Source: Sulfitobacter sp. F26204
GTDB taxonomy: Bacteria; Pseudomonadota; Alphaproteobacteria; Rhodobacterales; Rhodobacteraceae
Assembly (NCBI RefSeq): GCF_026410305.1
Contig: NZ_JAPMLQ010000006.1
Coordinates: 62,001-126,000 of the forward strand
DNA length: 64,000 nucleotides
Direction of reading: 5' to 3'
Part shown: one piece after another, positions 1 to 8,627 of the stretch
How positions within the stretch are numbered: position 1 is the first letter of the stretch
Layout: each line of letters begins with the position of its first letter
Translations under genes and position numbers: made by a program
Notes under the pieces: model-generated
Seen by the model: only the letters and a program-made list of their open reading frames with translations
The model's database searches: none
What the model was told of the DNA's origin: nothing

Positions 1-1
1 C

Positions 2-193
2 GATGTGCTGGAAGAAAAAGGTGTCGAAAAGGTCGAGATTGCTCCTGAAGTGATTGAAGAGTTCAGGGCGGCGGCGGCGGTACCAGCACGGGATGCCTGG
101 ATTGCCGATATGGCATCCCAAGGCCTGCCGGGTCAGGAACTCTATGATCTGGTTGTAAAGACCCTGGCGGACGCCAAGGCTAACGGCAGCTAA
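2..193 (+). CDS. dctP: TRAP transporter periplasmic solute-binding subunit, C-terminal end (partial)
   Basis: This is the last 63 codons of a gene that enters from the left edge of the window. The tail is hydrophilic and helical, and two TRAP permease genes follow it on the same strand, which is the usual dctP-dctQ-dctM order. By family knowledge the full protein would be a periplasmic protein that captures an organic acid or similar solute for the DctQM membrane pair. The substrate cannot be told because the binding domain lies outside the window. A stem-loop follows the stop codon, before dctQ. The call rests mostly on context. Confidence 0.65.
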   Translation, partial: DVLEEKGVEKVEIAPEVIEEFRAAAAVPARDAWIADMASQGLPGQELYDLVVKTLADAKANGS

Positions 194-243
194 ACCGGCC
201 AGTCGAGGCGGGCATGCACCGCCTTGTCGTCAAGCCGTGATAT

Positions 244-269
244 AAGGTGGGCGGTGTCACGCCCACCTT
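244..269 (+). terminator. Intercistronic stem-loop between dctP and dctQ
   Basis: AAGGTGGGCG (244-253) and CGCCCACCTT (260-269) form a perfect 10-bp stem with a 6-base loop, ending in TTT. It lies about 50 bases after the dctP stop and 27 bases before the dctQ start. It may act as a partial terminator or an RNA-stabilising hairpin that lets the binding protein be made in excess over the permease; that role is inferred. Confidence 0.65.
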
Positions 270-296
270 TCCAGAGATTCATTGAGGAGATGTGCG

Positions 297-926
297 ATGG
301 CTGGATCAGCAGCTGTGTTGGAGGATTCCAGCCTACTAAGTAAACTTGATCGCATGTTGCTGCCGCTTGAACGGTTCTGCGCACTTCTATCTGGGCTTGC
401 GATTTTTTCGCTGATGTTTTTAGCCGCCTATTCAGTCACGACGCGCAAATTCCTGGGCACGCCGATGATGGGATATGTCGACTATATCGAAGCGGCGATG
501 CCGATCATCGCGATTATGGGCGTTTCCTATGTCCAGCGTGACGGCACACATATCCGCATGGATATGTTGGTTGGTGCCTTGAAAGGGCGCACATTGTGGC
601 TGTTCGAACTGATCTCGGTCGTGATGATCCTGGTCCTGATGTTCGCGCTGACCTATGGCGCATGGGAGCATTTCAGCCGGTCATTCGATTGTGCGCGCCC
701 GCTGTGCAGCCGGGACAGTTCGATTGATGTCGGCATCCCGATCTGGCCGAGCAAACTGGTCGTACCCATTGCCTTTGCGGTACTGGTGTTACGCTTGCTG
801 TTGCAAGTCTGGGGCTATGGCCGTGCCCTTGTTCTGGGGCTTGAAAGTCCGGTGGCCGTGCCGCTGAACCTGACCGTCGAGGAACAGGCGATGATCGAGG
901 CGCATGCGCTGGAAGGGGCCGATTGA
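297..926 (+). CDS. dctQ: TRAP transporter small permease subunit (DctQ family)
   Basis: The product (209 aa) is the small inner-membrane subunit of a tripartite ATP-independent periplasmic transporter. Four hydrophobic segments are visible: roughly residues 22-45, 56-80, 98-120 and 145-170. A hydrophilic loop with SSIDVGIPIWPSKL precedes the last segment, a common DctQ feature. The ATG at 297 is preferred because GAGGAG (284-289) lies 7 bases upstream; the frame also opens earlier at a TTG that lacks a ribosome site. The stop overlaps the dctM start by one base (TGATG), so the two are probably translationally coupled. The substrate is unknown. Confidence 0.85.
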   Translation: MAGSAAVLEDSSLLSKLDRMLLPLERFCALLSGLAIFSLMFLAAYSVTTRKFLGTPMMGYVDYIEAAMPIIAIMGVSYVQRDGTHIRMDMLVGALKGRTLWLFELISVVMILVLMFALTYGAWEHFSRSFDCARPLCSRDSSIDVGIPIWPSKLVVPIAFAVLVLRLLLQVWGYGRALVLGLESPVAVPLNLTVEEQAMIEAHALEGAD

Positions 927-2326
927 TGGAACCTATTGAGATTGGCATATGGGTATCCATCGGGATGCTGGTGTTTGTGGTATTGGGTATGCGCGTGGCT
1001 TTTGCCGCTGCAATGGCCGGATTTGTCGGGCTGGTGTGGCTGCGCTGGAACGGATTTGACTACGATCCCGACCGGTTTTGGAAAGCCGTTGAAATCAGCG
1101 TAAAAATAGCGGGCCTGACGCCACATTCCAAGGTATCGGCGCAGGTGCTCAGTCTGATCCCGGTTTTCATCATGATCGGGTATCTGGCCTATTACGCCAA
1201 GTTGACGACGGCATTGTTCGAGGCTTGCAAACGCTGGTTTGCCTGGGTTCCTGGCGGGCTTGCGGTGTCCACCGTCTTTGCCACCGCGGGCTTTGCCGCT
1301 GTCTCTGGTGCTTCTGTAGCAACCGCTGCCGTTTTCGCCCGTATCGCCATCCCAGAGATGTTGAAGATCGGGTACAACAAACAATTTGCTGCTGGCGTTG
1401 TTGCAGCAGGCGGGACGCTTGCATCCTTGATCCCGCCCTCGGCGATTCTCGTGATCTATGCGATTATCGTAGAGCAGGACGTCGGCAAGTTGCTCCTTGC
1501 GGGGTTCATTCCCGGCGCTTTTTCAGCCGTCGTTTATGCGGCGTTGATCATTGGTATCGCGATGATCTGGAAATCTGTCGGGCCGCCCGTCACGGGCTTT
1601 ACCTGGCGCGAAAGGTTCGAAGCTTTGCCACCCGCATCGCCCATCGTCTTGGTTGTCGTGATCATCATCTTCTTTGTCTACAACCCTTTCGGGGATGCCT
1701 GGGGCACACCCACCGAAGGCGGCGCGGTCGGGGCGTTCATCGTTTTTCTGATGGCTTTGTACAAAGGCATGCGCTGGAATCAGTTGAAGGTCGCCTTGCT
1801 GGACACGGCCAAGCTGACTGTGATGATTTTCACGATCATCTGGGGTGTGCTGATTTACGTGCGTTTCCTCGGTTTTGCGGAATTGCCTGATGCATTTGCG
1901 ACCTGGATCACCGGGTTGGATATGGCACCCCTGACAATCCTGGTCTGTATCCTGCTTGCCTATGCCGTTCTTGGGATGTTCATGGATGCGATCGGCATGC
2001 TGCTGCTGACACTGCCTGTGGTTTATCCTGCGGTTATGGCGCTCAACGGCGGTGAAACTGTTGCTGCTGCAGACTCTGCCTTTGGCATGTCGGGTCCGAT
2101 GTGCGCGATCTGGTTTGGTATTCTGGTGGTCAAGATGGCGGAGTTCTGTCTGATCACGCCGCCCATCGGGCTGAATTGCTTTGTCGTAGCCGGGGTACGT
2201 GATGATCTGACCGTGCAGGATGTGTTTCGTGGTGTGACGCCATTTTTTATTGCCGACGGTATTACCATCGCCTTGTTGGTCGCCTTCCCCGGAATCGTCT
2301 TGTGGCTGCCCTCTCTCGCAGGCTAG
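926..2326 (+). CDS. dctM: TRAP transporter large permease subunit (DctM family)
   Basis: The product (466 aa) is the large membrane subunit that carries the transport path of a sodium-driven TRAP system. It is strongly hydrophobic, with about 11-13 membrane segments. The family signature region GGTLASLIPPSAILVIYAI is present near residues 160-180, followed by the GFIPG motif. The length matches the family. The ATG at 926 overlaps the dctQ stop by one base. Substrates of related roseobacter systems are organic acids or organosulfonates, but nothing in this sequence fixes the ligand. Confidence 0.9.
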   Translation: MEPIEIGIWVSIGMLVFVVLGMRVAFAAAMAGFVGLVWLRWNGFDYDPDRFWKAVEISVKIAGLTPHSKVSAQVLSLIPVFIMIGYLAYYAKLTTALFEACKRWFAWVPGGLAVSTVFATAGFAAVSGASVATAAVFARIAIPEMLKIGYNKQFAAGVVAAGGTLASLIPPSAILVIYAIIVEQDVGKLLLAGFIPGAFSAVVYAALIIGIAMIWKSVGPPVTGFTWRERFEALPPASPIVLVVVIIIFFVYNPFGDAWGTPTEGGAVGAFIVFLMALYKGMRWNQLKVALLDTAKLTVMIFTIIWGVLIYVRFLGFAELPDAFATWITGLDMAPLTILVCILLAYAVLGMFMDAIGMLLLTLPVVYPAVMALNGGETVAAADSAFGMSGPMCAIWFGILVVKMAEFCLITPPIGLNCFVVAGVRDDLTVQDVFRGVTPFFIADGITIALLVAFPGIVLWLPSLAG

Positions 2327-2612
2327 GAGCAGCTGGCAGGTCATATCTGGTTGAGGTAGCGTCCCATGGCGTCAGAGCTGCGCCGGATCATTGGCGATCT
2401 CTGACCGGTCGCTGGGCCTGAAACACTGGGGGCTGACCCCAGAAATGGACTCATCCCGCCTCATGCGGCAAAAATAACTGAAAATTGTCTGCGCAGGGCT
2501 CCCGAGGCGTGCCACAAGCTGCTACCTGAAGGCAGGCATTTTCGGCGCATGCCGGATCCCTGCAGCAACCGCAGGATATGAAGACAGGCTTCGAGATTGA
2601 GGAATTTCGGGT
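2327..2612. other. Intergenic region dctM to dusA, with a GC-rich hairpin
   Basis: No gene was recognised. CTGGGG (2426-2431) and CCCCAG (2437-2442) form a short hairpin about 100 bases after dctM, without a T-run, so it is a weak terminator candidate. The rest should hold the dusA promoter, but no clear -35/-10 pair was identified. Confidence 0.4.
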
Positions 2613-3626
2613 ATGAACGTGAAAAGAAAGACAGAAACCGCATCGCGCCTATCTGTCGCCCCCATGATGGACTGGACCGACCGTCATTGCAGATACCTGC
2701 ATCGGCAGCTCAGCCGCGAGACTTTGTTATATACCGAAATGGTCACGGCACCTGCTTTGGTGCGGGGGGGCGCATTGCATTTGCTGGAGCATCATGATGC
2801 GGAGCATCCGGTGGCGTTGCAGCTTGGCGGGGCGGACCCGCGTGAGTTGGCGCAGGCGGCCAAACTTGGTGCCAATGCGGGGTATGACGAAATCAACCTC
2901 AATATCGGTTGCCCGTCGGACCGGGTGCAATCGGGTTGCTTTGGCGCGGTGTTGATGGAACGACCCGAACTGGTCGCGGAATGTGTTGCCGAAATGCGTG
3001 CTGCTGTTGACGTTGATGTGACGGTGAAATGCCGCATCGGTGTGGATGATCAAAACCCTGAGGAGATTCTGCCGGAATTTCTGGCGCGGATCGTTGCAAC
3101 AGGATGCACGCGGGTGCAGATCCATGCCCGCAAGGCGTGGCTGCAAGGGCTGAGTCCCAAAGAAAACCGCGACATACCGCCGCTGGATTATCCTCTGGTG
3201 CAGCGGATGAAAGGATATTTCCCGAATTTGCACATCTCGATAAATGGCGGGATCACCTCACTGGAGCAGGCTGAAGCCCTGTTGGCAGGCGGTCTGGACG
3301 GCGTGATGGTCGGCCGTGCAGCCTATCACCAGCCAGCGGATGTCTTGGGCACGGCGGACAGGCGCATCTTTGGGCAGGGACAGGACACCAGCGCCGAAGA
3401 AGCGGTGCATGCGATGCTGCCCTATATTGAGGCGCATCTGACATCGGGGGGCAGGTTGAACCAGATCACGCGCCACATGATGGGGCTGTTCGCAGGTCGC
3501 CCCGGTGCCCGGCAGTGGCGTCGAATGTTATCGGAAAAGGCCTCCAAACCCGGTGCCGGACCTGAATTGGTTCTCGAGGCGATGAGGCAGGTTGAGGCAT
3601 TGGCTTTGACACCGGAAGACGTGTAG
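2613..3626 (+). CDS. dusA: tRNA dihydrouridine synthase A
   Basis: The enzyme (337 aa) reduces uridine in the D-loop of tRNA to dihydrouridine using FMN and NADPH. The N-terminal motif VAPMMDWTDRHCRY is characteristic of DusA. INLNIGCPSDRVQSGCFGA contains the catalytic cysteine region, HARKAWLQGLSPKENR matches the family, and ISINGGI and GLDGVMVGRAAYHQP make up the phosphate-binding end of the TIM barrel. The length agrees with the family. The ATG at 2613 has a GAGG about 10 bases upstream. It appears to stand alone, followed by a TauE-type permease 29 bases later. Confidence 0.93.
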   Translation: MNVKRKTETASRLSVAPMMDWTDRHCRYLHRQLSRETLLYTEMVTAPALVRGGALHLLEHHDAEHPVALQLGGADPRELAQAAKLGANAGYDEINLNIGCPSDRVQSGCFGAVLMERPELVAECVAEMRAAVDVDVTVKCRIGVDDQNPEEILPEFLARIVATGCTRVQIHARKAWLQGLSPKENRDIPPLDYPLVQRMKGYFPNLHISINGGITSLEQAEALLAGGLDGVMVGRAAYHQPADVLGTADRRIFGQGQDTSAEEAVHAMLPYIEAHLTSGGRLNQITRHMMGLFAGRPGARQWRRMLSEKASKPGAGPELVLEAMRQVEALALTPEDV

Positions 3627-3655
3627 CTAGAAGCAAAGTCAAACCGGAGAAAATA

Positions 3656-4471
3656 ATGCCTGACACGTTGCTGTTGATCCAGATGGGTCTGTTTTTGCTG
3701 GCCGCTGGAGCCTTTGCCGGTGTCCTGGCCGGATTGTTGGGTGTTGGCGGCGGTATCATATTGGTGCCCGCGTTTGTTTTTGTATTTCAGACACTTGGCT
3801 ATGACGGGCCGCAGATGATGCAAATGTGTCTGGCGACTTCTCTGGCGACCATCGTGATCACCTCGATCCGGTCGGTCCTGAGCCATCACAAGAAGAATGC
3901 GGTCGATTGGGAGATCCTGCGCGGTTGGGCACCGGGGATCGTGATCGGTGCGGTGATTGGTGTGCTTGTGGTGTCAACACTGCGTTCGGATACACTTCAG
4001 GTGATTTTTGGACTGCTTGGATTGACTGTTGGCTTCTACCTCGGGCTTGGCCGGACGGATTGGCGGTTGGGTCAGGCAATGCCAAAAGGCGCTGCACGGG
4101 CGGCGATGTCCCCGACGGTGGGCTTTTTGTCAGTGCTGTTGGGGATCGGTGGGGGCAGTTTTGGCGTGCCGGTCATGACGCTGTTCAACACGCCGATGCA
4201 CCGTGCCGTGGCGACTGCTGCGGGCTTTGGCATGTTGATTGCCGTTCCGGCTGTGGTCGGATTTCTGTTGGTTGACATTGAAGGGGCGCCCCCCTTGACC
4301 CTTGGCAGCGTCAACCTTGTTGTCTTTGCGATCATCATCACGATGACGTTGATCACGGCTCCATTGGGTGTGAAACTGGCACATGCGATGGACCCGAAAC
4401 CACTGCGACGCGTATTTGCGGTGTTCCTGATCATGGTTGCCCTGAACATGCTGCGCAAGGTGCTGCTTTGA
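3656..4471 (+). CDS. TauE/SafE-family membrane permease (DUF81)
   Basis: A polytopic inner-membrane protein (271 aa) of the TauE/SafE group, whose members are implicated in export of sulfite, sulfoacetate or related anions. Two copies of the typical glycine-rich repeat are visible: LLGVGGGIILVPA near residues 30-42 and LLGIGGGSFGVPVMTL near residues 160-175. About eight hydrophobic segments are present. The ATG at 3656 has GGAGA upstream. The exported compound cannot be inferred; the neighbour dusA gives no metabolic clue. Confidence 0.85.
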   Translation: MPDTLLLIQMGLFLLAAGAFAGVLAGLLGVGGGIILVPAFVFVFQTLGYDGPQMMQMCLATSLATIVITSIRSVLSHHKKNAVDWEILRGWAPGIVIGAVIGVLVVSTLRSDTLQVIFGLLGLTVGFYLGLGRTDWRLGQAMPKGAARAAMSPTVGFLSVLLGIGGGSFGVPVMTLFNTPMHRAVATAAGFGMLIAVPAVVGFLLVDIEGAPPLTLGSVNLVVFAIIITMTLITAPLGVKLAHAMDPKPLRRVFAVFLIMVALNMLRKVLL

Positions 4472-4930
4472 ACCCAAGTACCGCGGGCGATGGGGGCGCG
4501 GGTGTTGATCCGGTGCAGCGATTGCTGGCTGCGTGATCTTGGCCATTGCGGATGGCATTGCACCGTGCCTGTGACCGGAATTCAAACAAAGACCGCGTTG
4601 CTGCCCCATTGTCGCCATCCAGGCAACGATACTGATGCCTAACAAGAAACAATGTATCAGGACCGAGGCAATGGCAGCACTCATCACCGACGCAACAGGC
4701 AGCATCGCATATTGGGAAGGTTCACCCCATTCACTTGGCGGCAAGGCCTTTGATTTACAGGGCAGATTTCGCAAACCCGATGTGACAAGTTTTGCGCGGG
4801 TCAGCCTGTTTGCAGATAATAGCAATCACGCCCCGTCGGGGTATGACATCTCAGATTGCTGGGATGCGAGCATTGACCTGCTTTTTAGGATCGCGGGCGC
4901 GCGTTAACCGGCAAAGCCACACAGTAGCTT
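4472..4930. other. Convergent intergenic region with a doubtful ORF
   Basis: This region lies between the permease (plus) and the DUF1289 gene (minus). The only frame worth naming is 4671-4907 (plus), 78 codons starting MAALITDATGS, with AGGA 8 bases upstream. It has no recognisable domain, no signal and no membrane segment, and a competing open frame exists on the other strand. I do not call it a gene with any confidence. Confidence 0.2.
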
Positions 4931-5164
4931 TCACCCTTTGGCAAGCCGTGCCGCGCGCCCGCCGCGCCGCTTGGTGATCTGTCCCGAGCGGTTCGGCAGG
5001 TCCGCCAGAATCGCGCGCCGCTCCTGGGGCGACATTTGCGACCAGCGGCCAATTTCATCAATGGAACGCAAACAGCCGGTGCAGAGCCGTGCTTCGGGAT
5101 GCACCAAACAGATCTTGATGCAGGGGCTTTCGACCTCGTCGCGTTTCCAGACCTCATCGCTCAT
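4931..5164 (-). CDS. DUF1289 family protein
   Basis: A small protein (77 aa) with the cysteine pattern of DUF1289: CIKICLVHPEARLCTGCLRS contains four cysteines, followed by EIGRWSQMSPQERRAIL. The cysteines suggest metal binding, but the role of the family is not established. The start overlaps the end of ruvX by four bases (ATGA), making it the last gene of a ccmI-ruvX-DUF1289 unit. The basic C-terminus (KRRGGRAARLAKG) is unremarkable. Confidence 0.85.
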   Translation of the reverse strand: MSDEVWKRDEVESPCIKICLVHPEARLCTGCLRSIDEIGRWSQMSPQERRAILADLPNRSGQITKRRGGRAARLAKG

Positions 5165-5646
5165 CTATCCACATCCTGTCTGCGCAGCACCGCCAATCGG
5201 TCCAGCACCCCTTGCAGGATATACCCCGCGGCGACATGATCAATCACCTCGGCACGACGTTTTCGGGTCGTATCCGCCTCAAGCAAGGCACGTTCGGCCG
5301 CAACGGTAGAGAGGCGTTCGTCCCAAAAGGTGATCGGAAGGGGGGTGAGGCGATCGAAGTTGCGGGCAAAGGCGCGGGTCGACTGGCACCGCGCCCCTTC
5401 GGTTCCGTCCATGTTGCGAGGCAACCCCAACACCAGACCTCCGATCTGCCGGTTCTTGATGATCTCGGCCAAACGGGCGGCATCGACGCCAAATTTCTTG
5501 CGGCGGATTGTTTCAAGCGGGGTTGCGACACTGAGGAAACTGTCACTGACCGCAACGCCGATGGTTTTTTCACCCAGATCCAACCCGATCAAGGCCCCCA
5601 TTGGGGGCAGGACCGCAGCAAATTCCTCTATATCATCAAGGATCAT
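5161..5646 (-). CDS. ruvX: Putative pre-16S rRNA nuclease / Holliday junction resolvase-like YqgF
   Basis: A protein of 161 aa with an RNase H fold. The motifs are GLDLGEKTIGVAVSD (first acidic strand), GLVLGLPRNMDGTEG, FWDERLSTVAAERAL and a late aspartate in VIDHVAAGYIL. Family members are thought to trim the 5' end of 16S rRNA, and were earlier assigned to Holliday junction resolution. There is a short N-terminal extension before the first strand (about 16 residues). Its start overlaps the ccmI stop by four bases and its stop overlaps the DUF1289 start, so all three are probably translated from one message. Confidence 0.88.
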   Translation of the reverse strand: MILDDIEEFAAVLPPMGALIGLDLGEKTIGVAVSDSFLSVATPLETIRRKKFGVDAARLAEIIKNRQIGGLVLGLPRNMDGTEGARCQSTRAFARNFDRLTPLPITFWDERLSTVAAERALLEADTTRKRRAEVIDHVAAGYILQGVLDRLAVLRRQDVDR

Positions 5647-6869
5647 TCGGCGACCCCTGCCTGACTCCCGGCAGCGGTAATGATGTCCAAGGCAGCCGCA
5701 TCGCCTGCAAATACCTCCATCGCATTGTCAAAGATCGCACGTGCCTGATCCGGATCTCCCATCACCGACAGGGATGTTATCAAACGCGCCCAGTCCTGTG
5801 GCGGTCCGCCCTCAGTTGCCAATCGGTCTGACAATCCCGCGACCATGCCACCGATCATCGCCATGCGGTCTTCGGCCGTCATTTCAGATGCGGCCTGCAT
5901 GTCCTCCAACGAAGGGCCAGGTGCCGCTCCGGCACCAATAGCGGGGATGGTATAATCGACACCGGCCAAACGCGAGACATCCTGGATCTGTGCCAGAATC
6001 GGCGCGATCCACGCAGCATCTTCCGGCCCCCGGCGCAGCAGCGCATCCCACAGGCGAAAGGCGATGTCAGGTCGCCCTGTCTGTACCATCATCAGGCCAA
6101 GATAATAGCGCGCGCGCGCGTCGGTTTCATCCCGGGTAAGGGCGGCGCGAAAGGCTGCTTCGGCCTCGGGCGACACATAGCCGCCTGCCGCCAGGACCAG
6201 CAATTCACCGTAATCAGCAATGTCATTGGCGGTCATCTCGTCGCCCTGAAGCCGCAAGGCTTTTTCCTGTGCTTCAGCCGCAGCGACAAAATTACCCATT
6301 CGCGCCTCGTTCTGGGCCAGCAAGAGATGACCCTGCAAATCGCCGGGGCGCGCCGCCACCGTTTCGCGCAGCCGTTCCATCAGGGCTCGGAATTCCTCTG
6401 TCGTTTCCGTTTCCAGTGCAAAGGGCGGCAAACTGTCGACTGCAGTCTTTTGGTCGGGCCGGTTTTCGCGCACTTCCTTGGCATAGGCGATGCGGTCAGC
6501 GAGGGCCAGATCACCATAGCCGGGTTGGCCCAGAGCGGCATAGATGGCCATTGACCCGCCAATCAGCCCGATCACCAGTATCAGGGCAATGACCCGTTGC
6601 GGTGCCGCGTCTGTCCCCGTGGTGGCACGTGGTGCGGCGTCAGCCGCAAGGATGCGGCGTGAAATCTCTGTCTGGGCGCGTTTTGCGTCTTCTTTTCCCA
6701 GCACGCCACGTGCGACATCGCGGTCCACCTCGGCCAGTTGATCGCGATAGACCTTGAGATCATATGCTACAGCATCCTCGGCACCGCCGGTTTGCGACGC
6801 CGTCAGGGCCCGCGCCAACAGAGCGACCACAAGCGCCGACATTGCCCCACAGATAATCCAAAAAATCAT
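5643..6869 (-). CDS. ccmI: Cytochrome c maturation protein CcmI (CycH)
   Basis: The product (408 aa) is an inner-membrane protein that chaperones apocytochrome c to the haem ligation complex. It begins MIFWIICGAMSALVVAL, a membrane segment. A cytoplasmic region with YRDQLAEVDRDVARG is diagnostic of CcmI, and a second membrane segment follows near residues 95-115 (VIALILVIGLIGGSMAIY). The periplasmic part has TPR-like helices (residues 150-400). The frame extends far upstream, but the ATG at 6869 is the family start. The remaining ccm genes seen here (ccmABCDG) lie about 28 kb away at 34513-37271. Confidence 0.88.
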   Translation of the reverse strand: MIFWIICGAMSALVVALLARALTASQTGGAEDAVAYDLKVYRDQLAEVDRDVARGVLGKEDAKRAQTEISRRILAADAAPRATTGTDAAPQRVIALILVIGLIGGSMAIYAALGQPGYGDLALADRIAYAKEVRENRPDQKTAVDSLPPFALETETTEEFRALMERLRETVAARPGDLQGHLLLAQNEARMGNFVAAAEAQEKALRLQGDEMTANDIADYGELLVLAAGGYVSPEAEAAFRAALTRDETDARARYYLGLMMVQTGRPDIAFRLWDALLRRGPEDAAWIAPILAQIQDVSRLAGVDYTIPAIGAGAAPGPSLEDMQAASEMTAEDRMAMIGGMVAGLSDRLATEGGPPQDWARLITSLSVMGDPDQARAIFDNAMEVFAGDAAALDIITAAGSQAGVAE

Positions 6870-6943
6870 GTTTCGCCTGTTCTGTTCCGCTGCGTCGAAT
6901 ATATGCTGTGTATCTATGCCCAGAAGCGACGCGACAAAAGGGT

Positions 6944-7015
6944 GCAAATGTCGCGGGCACCAGGACATCGACGCCCTATTGCGGCAGATGTCGCAAAACT
7001 GATAGCAAATGCCGC
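6944..7015. promoter_or_regulatory. Three direct repeats GCARATGYCGC upstream of soxB
   Basis: GCAAATGTCGC (6944-6954), GCAGATGTCGC (6984-6994) and GCAAATGCCGC (7005-7015) are near-identical and in the same orientation. Their starts are 40 and 21 bases apart. A 21-base spacing puts two half-sites on the same DNA face, typical of AraC-family activators. They lie 91-162 bases before soxB in the ccmI-soxB divergent region. A role in sarcosine-responsive activation is inferred. Confidence 0.5.
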
Positions 7016-7105
7016 GGAGAGTATCCTCTTTTCCGGCGATCCGGCCAGAACAGGGCATATCGCGGGTGCTGCCCGCCCAGAGTGCTGCATTCAAGGATTC
7101 GTGAC

Positions 7106-8350
7106 ATGAAAAAATATTCAGTCTTTGCCGTGGCCCGCGAGGCGATGCGTCACCACACGGGATGGGAACGTGCCTGGCGTGATGCGCAGCCCAAGGCAAA
7201 ATATGATGTGATCATCATCGGGGCAGGGGGGCACGGGCTTGCCACTGCCTATTATCTGGGCAAGAATTTCGGCATTACCAATGTGGCGATCCTGGAAAAA
7301 GGTTGGCTGGGGGGCGGCAATACCGGGCGCAATACCACCATCATCCGCTCAAACTACCTGCAGGATCCCTCTGCCGCGATATACGAAAAATCGCGCTCGC
7401 TTTATGAAACTATGTCCCAGGACCTCAACTACAACGTGATGTTCAGCCCGCGTGGCGTGATCATGCTGGCGCAAACCGAACATGAGGTGCGTGGTTATAA
7501 GCGCACCGCCCATGCCAACGCACTGCAAGGGGTCCCGACTGAATGGATCACCCCCGCACGGGTCAAGGAACTTTGCCCGATCATGAACATTGATGGCCCG
7601 CGCTATCCAGTGCTGGGCGGCCTGTGGCAGGCCCGCGGCGGCACGGCGCGCCACGATGCCGTCGCCTGGGGCTATGCCCGGGCCTGTTCGGATATGGGCA
7701 TGGATGTGATCCAGCAATGTGAGGTTACCGGCATACGTCAGACAGCAGGCAAGGTCACCGGCGTCACCACCACCAAGGGCGACATCGCCTGTGACAAGCT
7801 CGGCATGGTTGTTGCGGGACATTCCGGTCATCTCGCCGACATGGCAGGGTTTCGTCTGCCCATCGAATCCGTCGCACTGCAGGCACTGGTGTCAGAGCCT
7901 ATCAAACCGGCGATGGACATCGTGGTGATGGCCAACACGGTCCACGGCTATCTGTCCCAGTCCGATAAGGGCGAGATGGTCATCGGGGGCGGCACGGATG
8001 GCTATAACAACTACACCCAGCGTGGATCCTTTCATCATATCGAGGAAACCGTGCGCGCCCTGATCGAGACTTTCCCGATGCTGTCGCGCCTCAAGATGCT
8101 GCGCCAATGGGGCGGTATTGTAGACGTGACAGGGGATCGTTCGCCAATCCTGTCGAAAACGCCGGTTGAGGGCATATTCATGAATGCGGGCTGGGGTACA
8201 GGCGGTTTCAAGGCCATTCCGGGGTCTGGTTGGGCCATGGCCGAACTGATGGCCAAAGGTCACTCACCGCTGACGGATGCCTTCGGGTTGGAACGGTTTA
8301 TCGAGGGGCGCTTTATTGATGAAAGCGTTGCGGCTGGGGTGGCACATTGA
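7106..8350 (+). CDS. soxB: Sarcosine oxidase subunit beta
   Basis: The product (414 aa) is the catalytic flavoprotein subunit of heterotetrameric sarcosine oxidase, which oxidatively demethylates sarcosine to glycine. The dinucleotide-binding motif VIIIGAGGHGLATAYYL lies near residue 35. GGTARHDAVAWGY contains the histidine (about residue 183) that in this family carries covalent FMN. GWGTGGFKAIPGSGWAMAEL near the C-terminus closes the FAD site. The frame is open far upstream, but MKKYSVFAVAREA at 7106 is the expected N-terminus. It leads the soxB-D-A-G operon, with a 277-base gap before soxD. Confidence 0.94.
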   Translation: MKKYSVFAVAREAMRHHTGWERAWRDAQPKAKYDVIIIGAGGHGLATAYYLGKNFGITNVAILEKGWLGGGNTGRNTTIIRSNYLQDPSAAIYEKSRSLYETMSQDLNYNVMFSPRGVIMLAQTEHEVRGYKRTAHANALQGVPTEWITPARVKELCPIMNIDGPRYPVLGGLWQARGGTARHDAVAWGYARACSDMGMDVIQQCEVTGIRQTAGKVTGVTTTKGDIACDKLGMVVAGHSGHLADMAGFRLPIESVALQALVSEPIKPAMDIVVMANTVHGYLSQSDKGEMVIGGGTDGYNNYTQRGSFHHIEETVRALIETFPMLSRLKMLRQWGGIVDVTGDRSPILSKTPVEGIFMNAGWGTGGFKAIPGSGWAMAELMAKGHSPLTDAFGLERFIEGRFIDESVAAGVAH

Positions 8351-8577
8351 TGTCCTATGCCCCATTCATAATGAAAGCGCGGGCCGCCTGTATGCAGGTG
8401 CTTTACGATCGCTTCGGAGCGATTCCTCTCAGCCTTGGTGACTGCCGCTACTTTGCCATCTTGAGGGGCGCGCTGAGCATCATCAAGAATGATGCGAAGC
8501 CCCTTGCGACGCTCGTAGATCGCCAGAATGACCGCCCCAGGTGCCATCGCGAGAAGAAAGCACATCATCCATGCCAT
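8260..8577 (-). CDS. Candidate small membrane protein antisense in the soxB-soxD gap (doubtful)
   Basis: On the minus strand a frame of up to 105 codons starts MAWMMCFLLAMAPGAVILAI, one clear membrane helix followed by positive charges (ERRKG) and a hydrophilic tail. An internal ATG at 8568 has AAAGG about 10 bases upstream. The last 91 bases lie antisense to the soxB 3' end. A competing plus-strand frame (8350-8634) begins with an ATG that overlaps the soxB stop (TGATG) but has a low-complexity end. One of the two may be real; I cannot decide, and neither matches a family I know. Confidence 0.3.
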   Translation of the reverse strand: MAWMMCFLLAMAPGAVILAIYERRKGLRIILDDAQRAPQDGKVAAVTKAERNRSEAIVKHLHTGGPRFHYEWGIGHQCATPAATLSSIKRPSINRSNPKASVSGE

Positions 8578-8627
8578 GCCTTTGACCCAAGGTTGGCCCT
8601 GACACTATCCAAGTCTGGAGCCGCTTC

